Below are positions 46,187 to 59,943 of a stretch of 64,000 bases of DNA, in pieces. The stretch's first letter is position 1. Each line of letters begins with the position of its first letter. The stretch is taken from assembly GCA_964019135.1 (NCBI GenBank), contig OZ025265.1:24465143-24529142 (forward strand). The letters run 5' to 3'. The DNA is from Arenicola marina. Its lineage: Eukaryota > Annelida > Polychaeta > Arenicolidae. The translations under genes and the position numbers were made by a program. The notes beneath the pieces are model-generated. The model was not told the DNA's origin and searched no databases. It saw nothing but the letters and a program-made list of their open reading frames with translations.

Positions 46187-47884
46187 AAACAGAGAAGGGA
46201 TTACACAAACTCGCCCAATTCTTCACCAGAGATAACGGACCTGGGTTGACTATAAATAAAAGCTAAATTTCGCCACAGTCCAAAGGGATTTAAGCGCAAT
46301 TAGAAGCAAGACACAATTATCTTTATTCCCAAACATATAATCGGATTTCACAGCCTAATCCCTGGACTGCCATCAGGCGTTAATCAGCCCGACGCCGATG
46401 GCGATGGCGACGAGGAACCGGCCGATTTTAACCGGTGAAAGGCGAAACCGCGTGTCTACAGTGGACAACAGAAACAAGTAACCCCGAAAACTGCGATACC
46501 AAACATAACAGTGAAACCAAACTCACCCTCAACGATTATATGCAGCCGTCGCGACTAGTTTCAATATGCCGAACGAAGTATCTACGCGATAAGTCTATTT
46601 AAACTTGATTACTATTTCAAGTTCGCTTCTGGGCTTTCATCACTCAGTGTCCACAAACCGAAAGCTTTCACCACATGGTCGCACTTGCCAATCGCTGCAA
46701 CTCGAAGACGCTACTTTAACGTCGCCATCTGGGAACCTTGGCCAACCGCACAACTTTTAAAAAGATGAAACGGAGATTAAGTTCCAGCCCTTAAAGAATA
46801 TTGTTTGCCTTGTCAGCTTCAACTTCACGTTATAGGACAAAAGAGGCAACAATGTCCAACTGTTTTCCTTTCCCATATCATTCTGGCCAAAAAGAGCCTT
46901 TATAATGAAAGTTACTAAGAAATTTGGGGTGAAATCTCCACACAATTAACAAGCCTTTTTATTTTATTTATTGTGCTTCTCTTCGGTTTCACAAAATGTT
47001 GACTTTATCATAAGTATATTGCAATATTAATTAAAATAATATTGGCTAGAATAAGATTCAACAAGTGTCGAGTTTACGAGATGAAAGTGAAACGACTCCT
47101 GTATGCAAAACCTTATAATTGCGCGTAGGCCCGTTGCACCCGAGGTATCTCTGTATAGCGCATTTGTTCGTTCATTGTCCGTAAAATTACGACCAAACGT
47201 TAAATTTGCATGCAAAAGGCTAGCCCCAAATTTGTGGAATACCAATCGGCAGTAAATAAATAAAAATATGATCACTCCCGATCTGCCACCTGAAGTGTGG
47301 TGGCAAAATAAATAGCTGAATTATCCCTTTAATGGGGCGCCGCGTGTATCGCGTTTGACCTTTTGCTAGGAACGCGGCATATATGGGAGATTGAAACACG
47401 CCGGGGGTGGGGGGGGGGGGGCACGTTAGTACGGTGGTGGAGCGGGGTGTCGCCCATGCCATAGAGGGCATATGGAGAGTGGATATAAGTCCGAGATTGT
47501 GTGGTCATTGAAAGAGAATTTTTATGCAAAAAAAGGCATCCAAAATTGACACTGACAGTCATGACAAAGTAATACTAAGGTTACTTATTTGAAAAACTTT
47601 TGGAATTTATAATCAAGAGCTGAAATTTTATTGGAAATTGTGTTTGCTCATATGTGTATATCTAACTATATAATGGTACCCCGCGACCATAATGCATGCA
47701 TGGGTAGGGCCCAGGAGGCTTCACTTCAGACATCACACTTGTACAAAAAAAATGGCATCGCTGTGATGAATGTACGAAGGGTATTACGACAATGGACCAT
47801 AAGATTTAATGTAGAAGAATCTTTTATTGCACCGTTTAGGCCTTGGGCCAAAGAGTACATATATGTGTACAACAATAAATGAAC
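46187..47884. other. Intergenic DNA left of the LINE remnant, probably containing the La promoter
   Basis: No exon recognised. The GC-richer stretch near 46.4 and 46.7 kb is a possible promoter area for La. A G-run lies at about 47401-47422. Confidence 0.35.
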
Positions 47885-48480
47885 GATATAAGAACCGACT
47901 TACAATTACAGATCACAGTGCAACTTGAACGCCTGATAAATGAATGCCGCGACTTTTCTGACAATCGTAGTATTTCTATTTTTAATAAGTTGCTGACCCT
48001 CAAATTTAGACAGGTTGCAAGAACTGAGATAGTGGGATCTTATATTCGCATATAGAGGACACGTAGTTAACAAATGATTTTCATCTTCGATTTCACTGAC
48101 ACCTAAAGTTAAACAGTATTTACAGAGTCGTAGTTCTTTTGGTTCCTTTCCCCTTAAACGTTCGATTGCCAGTTTATGAGAAGAACATTGAAATTTACTT
48201 AATGCGATCCTATGCTTCCGATTTACAACACAAGTTAGATATATCTCACATTTTAACTCTGATTTAATACAACAATAAGTATCAAGCTTAGACAGGCGAT
48301 GATATCTGCTCGCTAGTTATTCCTGACAGGAAACATCATTCATCCGTTGGTTAAATAAATTTAAAAATAAGCCAACATAATGGGGATCTCCCAACCCAGT
48401 CATAAATTTCAATAGTTGTTTAGATGGCGGTACGTAGTACAGCCAGTGTAAAGTGTTGCAATGCTGATAAAACCTAATTC
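47885..48480 (-). mobile_element. LINE 3' remnant, C-terminal end of ORF2
   Basis: The minus strand reads, with one in-frame stop, about 180 codons: KQLLKFMTGLGDPHYVGLF, then NRKHRIALSKFQCSSHKLA, IERLRGKEPKELRLCKYC, EIEDENHLLTTCPLYANIRS and a genuine-looking stop at about 47914. The CKYC...H....C block is the zinc-knuckle-like end typical of CR1/L2-like and related LINEs. The 5' part is missing, as usual for truncated insertions. Confidence 0.8.
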
Positions 48481-48566
48481 AGTCTCAGATAGGCACATCG
48501 AGAGAATTTGTCGATTTCTGCTACGAGGATTGAGAGAAAAAAGAGATCATTTGGGCAGCACGTATG

Positions 48567-48651
48567 TATATACTTTGGCGCAAGTGCCCCCAGGCAAGCC
48601 CGTTTTTCTTGGGAAGCGGGCTTGCATGGGGGCACTTGTGCCAAGTATATA
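48567..48651. repeat. Short hairpin with 35-bp arms, pre-miRNA-sized
   Basis: Arms 48567-48602 ('tatatactttggcgcaagtg' then 'cccccaggcaagcccg') and 48617-48651 pair with about three mismatches across a 14-base loop. Confidence 0.75.
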
Positions 48652-49177
48652 CCTACCTAGATGTAGTGCCTCCTCCCACCGGGATTAGGGCGCTTGACAT
48701 GCCATTGAAATAAATGCTCTCCATATGACGTACACAAAGTGTCAACTCATATCTGCATAACACGCATTTTTTTATCATCTCTTGTGGCTTTTCCACAGAT
48801 ATAACATTTATATATTCAGCACTGAATATATCAGCGAAGTATTTTGATAACACGGTTACAAGTGTTGTCATAATTTCCAGTGATTTCCAATGTACGTCAA
48901 ACTTTAGCCATATGCACCTCTTTTTTCTTTTCATCAAGTGCGTGACATAGTTCGTATTGTAGGAAAAACAGGCTGGTTCCGTACCAAGTTTCTGATCGCG
49001 CATGCGTCAATGGCCGGTGTGTTCACGCTGTTCTGTCAGGTTGGGGTTATATTTCATAAGCCGGAGTTTTCATTATTTTACGTTATTGATTTCAATTTGC
49101 AAGCGCCTCGTTAGTTATATACTTCCATATCCTTTCTTCTTTATATGAATACAACATTTTTCCATTGCCTTTTGCAG

Positions 49178-49307
49178 GTTTGAAGGTGTTTAGCGAGAAC
49201 TGTGCAACCGCTGACGGTCTTGAAATCCTGTTCAAGGACACACACCGGTGTCAGGAACAATTGACCTGTGAATTCTGCACGTGGTTCTACTCTACTGACG
49301 TCGAAAT
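49178..49307 (+). other. PHB1 5' UTR part of the first coding exon
   Basis: A pyrimidine-rich acceptor (ccttttgcag) at 49177 precedes 130 bases leading to the ATG, so the 5' UTR is probably spliced. The upstream non-coding exon is not identified. Confidence 0.5.
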
Positions 49308-52300
49308 ATGGCAGGACGTTTGTTCAGTGCCATCACAAAACTAGGTGTTGGTGTTGCTGTTGCAGGAAGTGTTGCAAACACTGCCTTGTATAATGGTAAG
49401 TTAGTGACTTGGCACTGGTACTTGCTATACCCCCCCCCCCCCCCATCCACAGACATTCCCCTCCCAGACAATCCCCCCCCCCCCCACCCACTTGTGGACA
49501 ACTCCCCTCCAACAATTCACCCGCAAGACATCCCAGGACAAGTCCTTTCCCAGGTAATTCGCCCCCAGATAATTACCAGCTAGGAAAGCCCCTCTCTTCC
49601 CACCCCCCTGGATAACTCCCGCTAAAACAATTCCCCCTAGACAAGTGGTGGTAAAGGGTAGGGGGCATGTACGGTCAGTCAGCCCAAAAGCTTCTGTAGC
49701 CGTAGCCACCACTAGCCACCACGGGATGCGTGTAAGGGGCAGGGTAAGGTCAGCACGCAGTATTTGGCTTCCTTGCTTCCTGTCAAACAAACAAAGCCTG
49801 GCACGAGTGTAAAGGGATCACGGGGGTGGGGTGGCCAGCGGTGGGAATGGGGATTATTGTCGGTCAACCAGCTCTGATGGAGAGAAGAGAAGCGGAGAAA
49901 TGTGCTTCACATGGCTAGGCAGGGGTGGAGGGTGGTGCAGACAGAGCAGTCAGGCAGCGCAGAAATAAAACAATGTATGCGAGTCGGGAGGAGGGGGGTG
50001 CAGGGAGAGGCAGTCAGTCAGGCAGCGCAGACATTATATACAATGAACTCGCGGATACCACCGCGAGTTTTGACTGACATTTGATATGCCCCGAAAACTC
50101 CTTTACAATATTACCCATTTGAGTAGCTTGAGTGATATTGGATGGGTGGTAAGCGTGGGAACTGATGCCTAAAATTTGGGAGGGTGCTGGATCGGAGGTT
50201 GATACTCCCTTATTGAGACCGATTTCAATGTTATATGTCTTATATCTTCGCGGCCGCGACCTAAGTAAATAGATCTATTTCCGGAAAATTAGGGTGTACT
50301 AAAACATTGATACAAAAAAATTACCCACCATCTGTTGTGTACTAAAACATACAGCCACAAAAAATAATTATTTTTTCCAAAATTGGGGGTGTTCTAAAAC
50401 ATAGACATTTTTGGTGTTCCAAAACATACGTAAATGACGGTATATATGATATAAGTAAAGAGAAAAAATAATCAGAGAAAACAAATAAGTTGTCAAACTA
50501 ATGATATTGGCACATGTGAATTCTCTTTGGTAAGCCAAATTTTGTTGGGTTTTGTTTGAAACTGACAAATATATACTTTTTAAAGCTTATCAATGAAATA
50601 TTTGGTGTCAAATTAGAAAATGAGGTGACAGATATTCTGTTGACTACAGTTAAGTGTAGTTTATGTTGCTAACATGGCTGGATCTACATCTATCAGAAAA
50701 GTCTCCAGAGGAGTTCTAAAATTGTACCTCTCCTTCTTCGTCTCCAATAGCGGTGATACTAGCACAACAAATGTTCCACTTCAATATTCTACCAAAGTAG
50801 GGCTTCTGAATACTACACCTGGTAACAAGTTTGCAGTTATCATATGAAATTCTTTAATTGGATTACAGTTGATGGTGGCCACAGAGCTGTCATCTTTGAC
50901 AGATTTGCCGGGGTCAAGGATGATATAATTGGAGAAGGAACACATTTCCTCATTCCCTGGGTACAAAAGCCAATCATATTTGACATCAGATCGCGGCCAA
51001 GGAGTGTACCCACAATCACTGGCAGTAAAGGTGAGCACATCTGCATACAGGATGCATGGACTGAAAGTGCTGATGCATGATTATTCTTAATTAAGGACTG
51101 TAGCCTACAATTTGAATAGAAAATCAGTAATCACTATATTGACAAATGATCCATCCAATGTAAAGTGATAAAGAGACCTGAAGTAAATATAACAATTGTA
51201 GCAAGCTAAGTCAAATGAAAATTAGATGTCTTCAGTGAAAGAAAGTACTACTGATATCAACAGTAAGAGTTACAGTGATATATACAAAGACGTTAAGGCA
51301 GTCTGGGTTTATCTCCTATGTAGCTATTGATCATTTACTCCTTGAATTTGATCATTGCTTGCACTTTCTGTGTATAAATGTTTGAAGCCTATCTAACTTG
51401 CAGATTTACAGAATGTTAACATCACTTTGCGAGTGTTGTTCCGACCTCTGCCAGTGCAGTTGCCTTCAATCTACACCAACCTAGGCATTGACTATGATGA
51501 GAGAGTGCTGCCCTCAGTTGTAAATGAAGTGCTTAAATCTGTTGTGGTAAGTGCAGTTATGTCTCCACTATGTTCCTTGCCCCAGTGTAGCCCATGACTG
51601 CAGCGTAAAATGCCTGTGCAGTGAACAAATTCCTTTAAAGGCAATTTACAATTTAAGACTTACCATGCAGTGGTACCGGTAATATTAAATCTGAACGGAA
51701 TGACGGGGCATCAGTGTGATGACTGTGGCATGCTCTGCCAACTTGTCTTAAATGGTCACAAGATTAGTGGTACATATAATGGCAACAAGGTATACTATTA
51801 ACATTCACTATGTATATATGTGTGGAGTTGATTGTTTTTTGCTTGCACTACACCAGGCCCAGTATGACGCCAGTGAGCTGATCACGCAGAGAGAAATGGT
51901 GTCTCAACAAGTCAGTAACGAGCTCACCACCAGAGCTGGACAGTTCGGCATCTTGCTGGATGACATTTCCATTGTAAGTAACAAGTGATATGGTCAACTG
52001 TGGTTCAACCCTGCCTTTCATCCAATTACACATTTCCTTTTGATCCCATGTGCCCCAGGTTAAACCCAACTGGTTTGTTTGTCTGGTTGAACCTATGTGT
52101 GGTAAAATGTGGCCTAAAAAAAGCCAATTATTCCAACATTTGTTCCAGGGGTTCTTTGGCTTGCTTGTCCCATGTGTGGAAGAATGGGATTTAAATGTCA
52201 ATCCATCCATTAATGTCTTAGATTATCATGCGACTTCACATGGTTATTATTTCTGTTACAGACCCATCTGACGTTCGGCCGTGAGTTCACAGAGGCCGTT

Positions 52301-53159
52301 GAGATGAAGCAGGTAGCACAGCAGGATGCTGAGCGCGCCAGGTTCCTGGTCGAGAGGGTACGTCACTCCATTTTATACAAAACATTCTACCACATAAAGT
52401 CAAAGGTGAACCCATAGGCGGCGTTACCCTGCACGACCACGTCTATTATTGTAAACAAGGCAACACTAGTGATATATATGATATACAGTGGTCAGCGAAG
52501 ATTGGGCTAGCCCCAAAGTTATTGTAATCATTTTAGAAGATCTTGTCTCAAAGTATTAGCCGAATAAATCAAAATTAAATTTGCTGATGGCAACATCGCG
52601 AGCGGCTGGCCTTACTTAGCTCAGGATAACGTGAGCCAATGACTTCTGTTGAGCCTATAATTTTGATTTTTTTTGGTAGTGTATAACACTGCCTTGCAAT
52701 GTGGGTTGGTTTGAGTGCGATTCTCTTTTTTCTTTGTGGTTCATACACATAAAAATGAAAGAGTTTCCCGAGTTATCACAGACACTCAATATAAATATAT
52801 ACGTGTAGATCTATATATATAAGGAAATATATATATATGTTTTAAGAATAGTGGGGTCTTAATCTATCACGCACTTTCGAACTTCACTTATCGCGTATAC
52901 ATTTTGTATTTGGGCTGACGTGTTTTTCGTTGCTTCCGTGTTATAGGAGGAGCAGCGGAAGCGGGCGGCCGTGATCAGGGCCGAGGGAGACTCTAAGGCG
53001 GCCGAGTTGCTGGCCAAGGCCTTCGGCGAGTGCGGCGAGGGGCTGGTGGAGCTGAGGAAGATTGAGGCCGCCGAGGACATCGCCTACCAACTATCACAGA
53101 CCCCCAACGTCATCTATCTGCCGCAGGGACAACAGACACTCCTCAACATCGGACACTAA
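49308..53159 (+). CDS. PHB1: Prohibitin-1, six coding exons, 272 aa
   Basis: Exons 49308-49395, 50869-51030, 51404-51546, 51857-51973, 52262-52357 and 52947-53159 join in phase and give 272 residues, exactly the human length. The N-terminal membrane segment (about 8-27, [17 protein letters not shown]) is followed by the SPFH/band-7 domain ([81 protein letters not shown]) and a C-terminal coiled coil ([47 protein letters not shown]). It forms ring complexes with PHB2 in the mitochondrial inner membrane. It is PHB1 rather than PHB2 by these blocks. Confidence 0.96.
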
Positions 53160-54000
53160 GGCTAGCTGGGACGGGAATTTGTGTTCGAACGTCAAGTCAA
53201 ACGTGCGGAGACCGTATTGGAGAACTTTGAAGTGTTTTTAGCAGGGGAGCGCCCCCTCAATTGCCGAACTCCGCGGCATGGCCAGTGTGCGTATTCCGGG
53301 AATTGCCGAACTCACCCATCATAAACGTGACGACGCCAGTTACTGAAGCAGACGCCGGAGAAGTTCGCCCTGCACGCCGTGGTAATAGTTCTACAATAGT
53401 TGTACAAGATCGGAAGAGGTTGTCCAGACTACAAAGCCCAACTTTGACCTGAGAGGTAGCGCCAACTGAAACCCTCTGTGCGCCATAGATTCCTATTATA
53501 AATAGGGATTGTAGTTAGTTCAGCATTGCACCATACACAAATCATTCTCCAGTGGATAATTAGGGTGAAATCGATAATTAAACGGGAATTCAATGATGTT
53601 ATTGAAGAAAGGATAATGAGCGCTGTATGGTACAACATATGGATTAGAACAAATGGAACCGTTTACCTAAAGATTTATTCGTAACATTTATTCCGTGGCG
53701 GAGAAAGTAATATCTTCAACAATACAAGAGCTGTATGATTAACCAATTGATCATAGAGTTCCTTGTCCTATTCACGTCATATTCTTATATTAACTATAAG
53801 ACGTGCATTGGTCTCTTTAACATGCTTAACACGTGTAGAGTGTGCCATATAAGTGTCCGGCCCAGATCCAGGGCCATACATCGACCGCTGCCCCCGTCTA
53901 CAGACCGACATATGTTGCAGTATTTGGAGCACAGTGCTCTTGGGTCGGATCTGCGTTCATGGCTCTCAATTGTAATCTTGTACTCTGAATTCGTAATAAA
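53160..54000 (+). other. PHB1 3' UTR candidate with AATAAA at 53995-54000
   Basis: No gene recognised here; the first strong AATAAA after the PHB1 stop is at 53995-54000. A 117-codon open frame at 53735-54088 has no recognisable domain and I do not call it. Confidence 0.4.
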
Positions 54001-54602
54001 ACACTATTTACAGGTCTTCTCTGATACTCTTTCTTTTCTCGTTTGGTCACAAGCTAGCGGTTGTGCCCTAACAACGGAGTGGGTCTGAAAGGTATGCGTT
54101 CCACTCACTTTGATCCTCTTGCTCAGGGGTACAGAAGTCTGCGGAATATTAAAGTTGCACATAGAACTCTTTCCCGCCCAGACTAAAGAAATCAAAAGAC
54201 AAATTAAAATCCGTCCTTGAATCGTCCTAGATTTCTTTTGCCTATGTTCCACTCCTGCCAGAGTGCCAAATGGAGTCTCTTAGCCTTGACCGTGATATCA
54301 ATTTACCACAGCTTTTCAACTTATTGGTCAACATCATCAATGCCACGACAGAGTTCTGTGGTGTCCCGGGATAGACACGTTTGCCACATCACAGCCGAAA
54401 CGGCGATATTTATCAGGTTTCCGAATTTGTAGAATAGAACAATCGAGTTTTCTGCAAAGTTTGATACATATATGTCGCCTGGGCTTCGTTTTGGCGGGAA
54501 AGAGCTCGATATGCAACTTTAAGTGATAGCCGGTGGAGAAGGGAGGGGTCGGTGAATAGGCGCTTCCACAGCCTCACCTCCGATCGCTCCAATCTGAGTG
54601 GG

Positions 54603-54870
54603 GGCCGGCCCGGTAGCTCAGTGGGTTAGAGCGCTCGCCTTGAATGCTCTGGTCACCTGAGAGCCTAATGGCACGTGAATCGGTGGTTCGAGCCCCGCTG
54701 TGGCCATGTCTGTGTGGTCGCAGGATACCGATCCCATGTCCTTCTTCGCAGAGAGTAGGTTGTTACCCCCGGAGACATGGCTCCACTCTCCATTCCTTCT
54801 CCCATTGATGCGATATGATATAAAGTAATGATATAAAGCGTCCTGAATATACAACCAACCAATCTGAGTG
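54603..54870 (+). repeat. tRNA-derived SINE (family A), best full-length copy
   Basis: Head with A-box 'ggtagctcagtgggttagag' and B-box 'ggttcgagccccg', body 'atgtctgtgtggtcgcagga', 'acatggctccactctcc', and tail 'tcctgaatatacaaccaacc'. This copy defines the family structure used for the others. Confidence 0.92.
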
Positions 54871-55241
54871 AGCGGGCCACGCAGCGGGGGGCTCTGGAGG
54901 AGACTAGGTGGGTGAAGACAAAGGCCATCAAAGCAACTCTAAATGTATTGGTCATCTGAACCTGCACTGAGAGTTCATTACTATCCCAATTAAAGTAAGA
55001 CGAAGACACATTTACAGTGGCGGATCCAGAAAATCTGGATAGGGGGGGCGGGCGGTTTCAGGGTCGAATCCAGATATGCTAGATAGGGTGGGCCGGTTTT
55101 GGTTTTCATATGTTAAATGGTATAAATTTCGGCCCTAAAAGGCGGGGCCGGGGCCAGGGCCGGGGCTGGGTCGCCCCCGCGCCCCCCCCCCCGCCCCCCT
55201 TGTCTCTGTCCCTGCATTTACGTCTTCCTGTAGCGTCATCA

Positions 55242-58200
55242 CTAAAGATTCGCGCCATCTCTGATCGTCTTCCGGTTCAGTTTCGCGTTTTTTGACGTCA
55301 CGTGGCTCGGAAGGGGTTCTTGAATCACTCCATAAAGCTTCCTCGTGAAGCTGGTCGGGTCTCTGATTAAGTCCTCATACTGCATTTCTCGGATAAACTG
55401 TTCGTATGTCCTTTCGAAAATCCTTCTCTGACTTACATCCCGCTTGGCTTGCAACCATCCGAAAAGCTTGCGACGCTGATGTAACGTCAGATTTGAGACG
55501 ATCTTCATGTCTGGTGGCTCCCCCTGGCGTAGCGGTGGCACAACATGAACCAAGCGGAAGTTGCCATTCGTGAGCCTGAGGAACGGCTCCGCGGACGCCA
55601 TTTGTAGTCTGGTGGTGAGAATCACCCGGATGTTAGTTTCGCCGCACCATTTGTACCTCGCTGGGACTATACACCTGTCTATGACGACATCTCGCATCTT
55701 GCCGAGGCACCACTGATACCAGCCGAAGTGGTTGCCCGTCATCTGGCGGCGGAACGACGCTGACGTGGCGTAAGCCTGCTGCGTCCCTTCCAGACAGGGA
55801 ACCAGCTTGTGGGAATCCGCGCCGAACATGGCCGGACAATCCTCCTGTGGCGTGTACGACAAGAAGCAGCCATTATTAACCTGATAACATGTAATTGTTC
55901 TTAGTTAAAAAGCGGATCATATGGATATTGTCGGCACATAAACAATATTGTTTACTCGACTCCACGGGACCCATGGTCTGAGTCCTAGGTCCGTAAGTTC
56001 AACAAGGTCGGTTGGTTGGTTATTCAGGACGCTTTAACCACTTTTGGTCATATCACGTCAATGGGAGAAAATAGGGAGAGTAGAGCCATGTCCCCGGGGG
56101 TAACCCCCTACTCTTTACGAAGCAACAAGGTCGGGACCCAATATTTCGCCCCAGAATAGGACATTAGCATGGAACGGGGCGAAATATTCGGCCCCGCTGT
56201 TCGAACTTACGGACCCTGGTCTGAGCATTGAGGTCCCTTTCCGGTGCGAACGTACTGCTCTGGATTCTACATGTAGAACCTGCCCCTCCCCCACACCCCC
56301 CCACCCTCCTCCTTCCCCCTGTCGTCTTTTGTGCCAGTCAGCTAAAGTGGTCTTGAAAAGGCCAAACGAATATCCCGTCCCTCAATTTGGACTATTTGTT
56401 TTGGCGATCCAAACACATTCATGAGTACATGTTTTACATCATCGTCAATATAATCACACCCTGTACCTACGCGTGCGTTTAAGTCTCCCATAATAATAAT
56501 AATACTATCGCTTGGAAAGACTGCTTTTATATCTAAAAGTAGATCATACAATATTTCAACGCCGTTTGACTCGTGGGATTGCTGAGTATAATCCACAGCG
56601 CCCTCAGGTGGCAAATATGTGCATATCACAATAACGTCCTTGGCTATCTTTGTCACGGCGGACCGTATCCTTAGTATAACACCGTATAGTACATATATAT
56701 ATAGGTACTTTATATTCTCGGAGAAATCGAAAGCGGGCGGATGAAACAATTGTATTGTTTCCTCTCGATGATCACTCTTACAAAATGCATGGCACACTGT
56801 ATAGTATTTTATAGCATTTCCCTGTATATTCAATTCGCAAGGCATCTTGCATATCTTGAAACTTATTGTTTTGAAAAAACTTATGACTGGTAAGACCGTT
56901 TTTCAACAATATTTTGATTTGGCCACCGGTATCACATGCGGAAATGCCCCCTCGTGCGGAAATTCCCCCATTTAAAATACATGATATTGAGACCCCATCC
57001 GGTCCATGTATTCGTACGGTGCCATTATGATAGAAACCGGGATACCCCCTCTGAATCGCGAATCCACAAGAATTAGGGAGAGCAATATCGAATCTCCAAG
57101 ATAAGAACATTTTGAAGCTGGGCGCGAAAAAACACGCCTTAATGGTGATATCGCGAATATCGAGGAATTCTCAGACTGCTATAACGGATCGCAGAAAATA
57201 GGCAAAGGGTTTTTGCGTTAAACCAGGAATTGTACGGATAACGATCCCCAAATATTGCCAAAAGCAAGTCTCCATGAATTCCTGGATGCCAATCGCGGAG
57301 ATCGGAACAGGTATCCCCCCCCCCCCCTCCCCCCTCTATTCTTACCTGCAGCATACTATTCTCGTAACACTTCCGCCGGAAGTCGAAGGACCCGGACTCG
57401 TTTAGACACCGCTGTAGCACCAGGTAGCCGTGGTCACGTGGTACGGGCGGGGACGCCAGGACACCCAATAATGGGTCGTCTCCAAAGTATTCCGACGGCA
57501 ACTCATGCAGGTGACACAAAAACAGGTTTTCCAATATCTCCTTCTTCCACACAAATTCTAAGAATGGCATTTGTCTGAAAAGGTGAAATAGAAGCAACGC
57601 TCGATCATAATGAAGCATCGTAATTATTAAGGTCATTCGCCATTACCGAGCGGATATAGGACACAAAATGTGTTACCCTAAGAATATTTAGATAATTTAG
57701 TAGGCCTAATAAAGAAAAACAAATAGGAGCAAACCACGTCGTATGTGTTATGACCTTTTTTGTTGAGTTTGTCAACAACAAAAAAGAGATATAAAGAGAA
57801 TATTAGATGGTTTACACCCACCCCCCACCCTCAAGTTTAAGTACTGTACGTTAAAGTCGAATTTTTTGCAATGACCCATTTTTAGGAAGAACATTGTTTT
57901 TCCATGTCGTATCAAGGCGCTCTGAGGTGGGTCGACCGCCCCCCTACCTGCCCCACCTCCCCCGAGCTCGAAGCCCTCCTTTTTCTTTGGATTTCTTCCT
58001 TTCTTGATAACAATTAATACTACAACGGTGCGACGAGAGGATACTATACAGACAACCGGGCGATTTCTGGCGTTATGTGATGTGAAGTTTCAGTATATAT
58101 GTTATGTTTTGTATGCAACAGGAGCTAGAGCTGATCGTTTAGAGCAATTCTGAGAGACTAATTAAGCTTCTCTAAAAGTGACTAGAGTCGGGGGGGCGGT

Positions 58201-59943
58201 GGGGGGGGGGGCTGTGTCAGTCGATCTGCGGCGCCTGTGATTCGCGGTAAATAGGGAAAGGGTCGTCGCGTTGAACTAAGAATTGTACGGATAACGACCG
58301 TCACAAATTTTCAACAGCTGATCGCGAATCTCCAATAATTTCTGGGTGCCAATTGCAGAGATCGGAAAAGTACCCCCCCCCCCCCCCTCCTCCCACGGAC
58401 TAGGGTCGTGTAGATCGGCATAGGATCAGCATGGGACACTTCCTACCCATCACCTTCTGTCGCCATTCGGTAGATAGAATATGTCGGCCGGGTGGTTGAG
58501 GCCGCGGGCCGTGCCATAGAGGAACATGTACAGCGTATCCAGAGGCTCCGGAAACATGGCCACGTTGGGGTCCGAGAAGAGCAGGTTAGTCAGAATCCGC
58601 ATGTTCAGACCTGGATACGTCAGGATCAGTATCATCTTGGGTTGATCCCGCAGGAAAGGCGCGCGTGGCCCGGGACGTGCATCCCATGATGGCGGTGCCT
58701 GAAGTGTTAGAGTGTTACATATAATATATCTACTTACATAGGCGCAGGATATTGAATAGTGTGCAGGGGCGGATCCAGGAATTTGAAAAGGCGGGGGGGC
58801 GTCCAAACTTGCAACCGGGGGCGGGCGTCTAAACTTGCGACCCAGGGCATTGAAGAACCGAATTTTTCCTAGAAAAAAGGGGGATCCGGACCCCCTGGAT
58901 CCCCCCCCCCTCCCCCCCTGGGTCCGCCTTGGTGTAGGCTTTGGAGAATTAGGAGGAGAATTGCGGATAAAAGAACATGCAATGTTACTCCTTAAAAATC
59001 ATAATGTCGCCACCGTTATCGAACCCAGAACCAAAGGTTTAACCTCCTGCAGGCCCAATTTGCTTACAGCAGAAGTTCCATGATTCGCTCGACTGCTATA
59101 CTACCCATTTCCGTTTTGTACTTGACAAGAGGGTAAGTATTTTGGCCTTCCTTTGCGAAACAGAAAATTGAAAAAGAGACAATTCTGCTTTTATAATGTT
59201 CAGGTAGAAGTAGAAGGAAAAACGAGTAAGCGGTATACCCCGGGATTTTAAAGAAAATGTATTATTGCTTTACCGCAATAACTATATGTAGGGCCTAATG
59301 ATAAGCTTCTACAAGTTGTAAAATTACAATATTATCTTGTATTGATGCCGACATCGTCGCGGTCTCGTCGTGGTTGCCATGGACACCATATGTGCTATGT
59401 TGCCCTCTTTTCTCAGTAACGGTGTCACGTGATTCGGATGATCGAGTCGCAAAGTCTGAAGTCTGAAGGTCATCACCGGAGAAGGTCAGCTTGGCTTCGA
59501 GGCGCAGGCCACGACGAAGGTCAAGGTCAACATGGACTGCGCATAAGTATTGAAACATAAATAGTAAAGTAAAGAGGGTCAGTATTTCAAACATGGTAAT
59601 AATTATTGTCACATTAAATTTATCACATTACAGTTTCTTGCAAAGGAAAGATATATATCGATATTATGCTCTATAATCTTACAAATTAAGATAAACGCGA
59701 ATATATTTGGATATGATTTGAATCTTAATTTGGATCTGCATCAATATATATTTTATACTATATATATATAACTTTTATGTTAAAGGAGTGAAAGGAAAGA
59801 ATATACTATAGCCATACGTAGTGTACGGTTTTGATATTGATACTAAATTGGTACAAACCGTTTATGAAATAAGCCACAGCCAAGAAGACTGAACAGCAGA
59901 AGAGACACTTGATTTCGTCCCACTGGGACATCACGTTCTTCAT
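55242..59943 (-). CDS. Divergent carbohydrate sulfotransferase, type II membrane protein, five exons, 468 aa
   Basis: Minus-strand exons 59943-59859, 59536-59328, 58698-58454, 57574-57346 and 55880-55242 join in phase, total 1407 nt. Exon 1 gives a short cytosolic tail and a signal anchor (CLFCCSVFLAVAYFIN), then a luminal stem. The catalytic part begins MILILTYPGLNMRILTNLLF, at the place where CHST family members carry the PAPS-binding RSGS-type loop, followed by FPEPLDTLYMFLYG. A later block EMQYEDLIRDPTSFTRKLYG matches the family's conserved RYEDL.RDP segment. Family members transfer sulfate from PAPS to sugars in the Golgi. The PAPS loop here is degenerate, so activity is uncertain. I cannot name an ortholog. 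Confidence 0.75.
56007..56126 (-). repeat. SINE body and tail (family A), truncated
   Basis: 'ggttattcaggacgctttaa', 'agagccatgtccccggggg' and 'taaccccctactcttta' match the family, in the sulfotransferase intron between exons 4 and 5; the tRNA head is missing. Confidence 0.75.
56342..57110 (-). mobile_element. LINE fragment: APE-type endonuclease domain
   Basis: Minus-strand frames read GISARGGISACDTGG and then VIVICTYLPPEGAVDY, SDSIIIIMGDLNARVGTG and IDDDVKHVLMNVFG. GDLNARVG is the hallmark of the endonuclease of APE-class non-LTR elements. At least one frameshift separates the two parts, and the reverse transcriptase is absent. It sits in a sulfotransferase intron in the gene's orientation. 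Confidence 0.8.

Noticed and set aside
54609-54710. Possible functional tRNA gene
   Set aside because: A and B boxes are present, but the segment continues into the shared SINE body and tail and lacks a clean cloverleaf.
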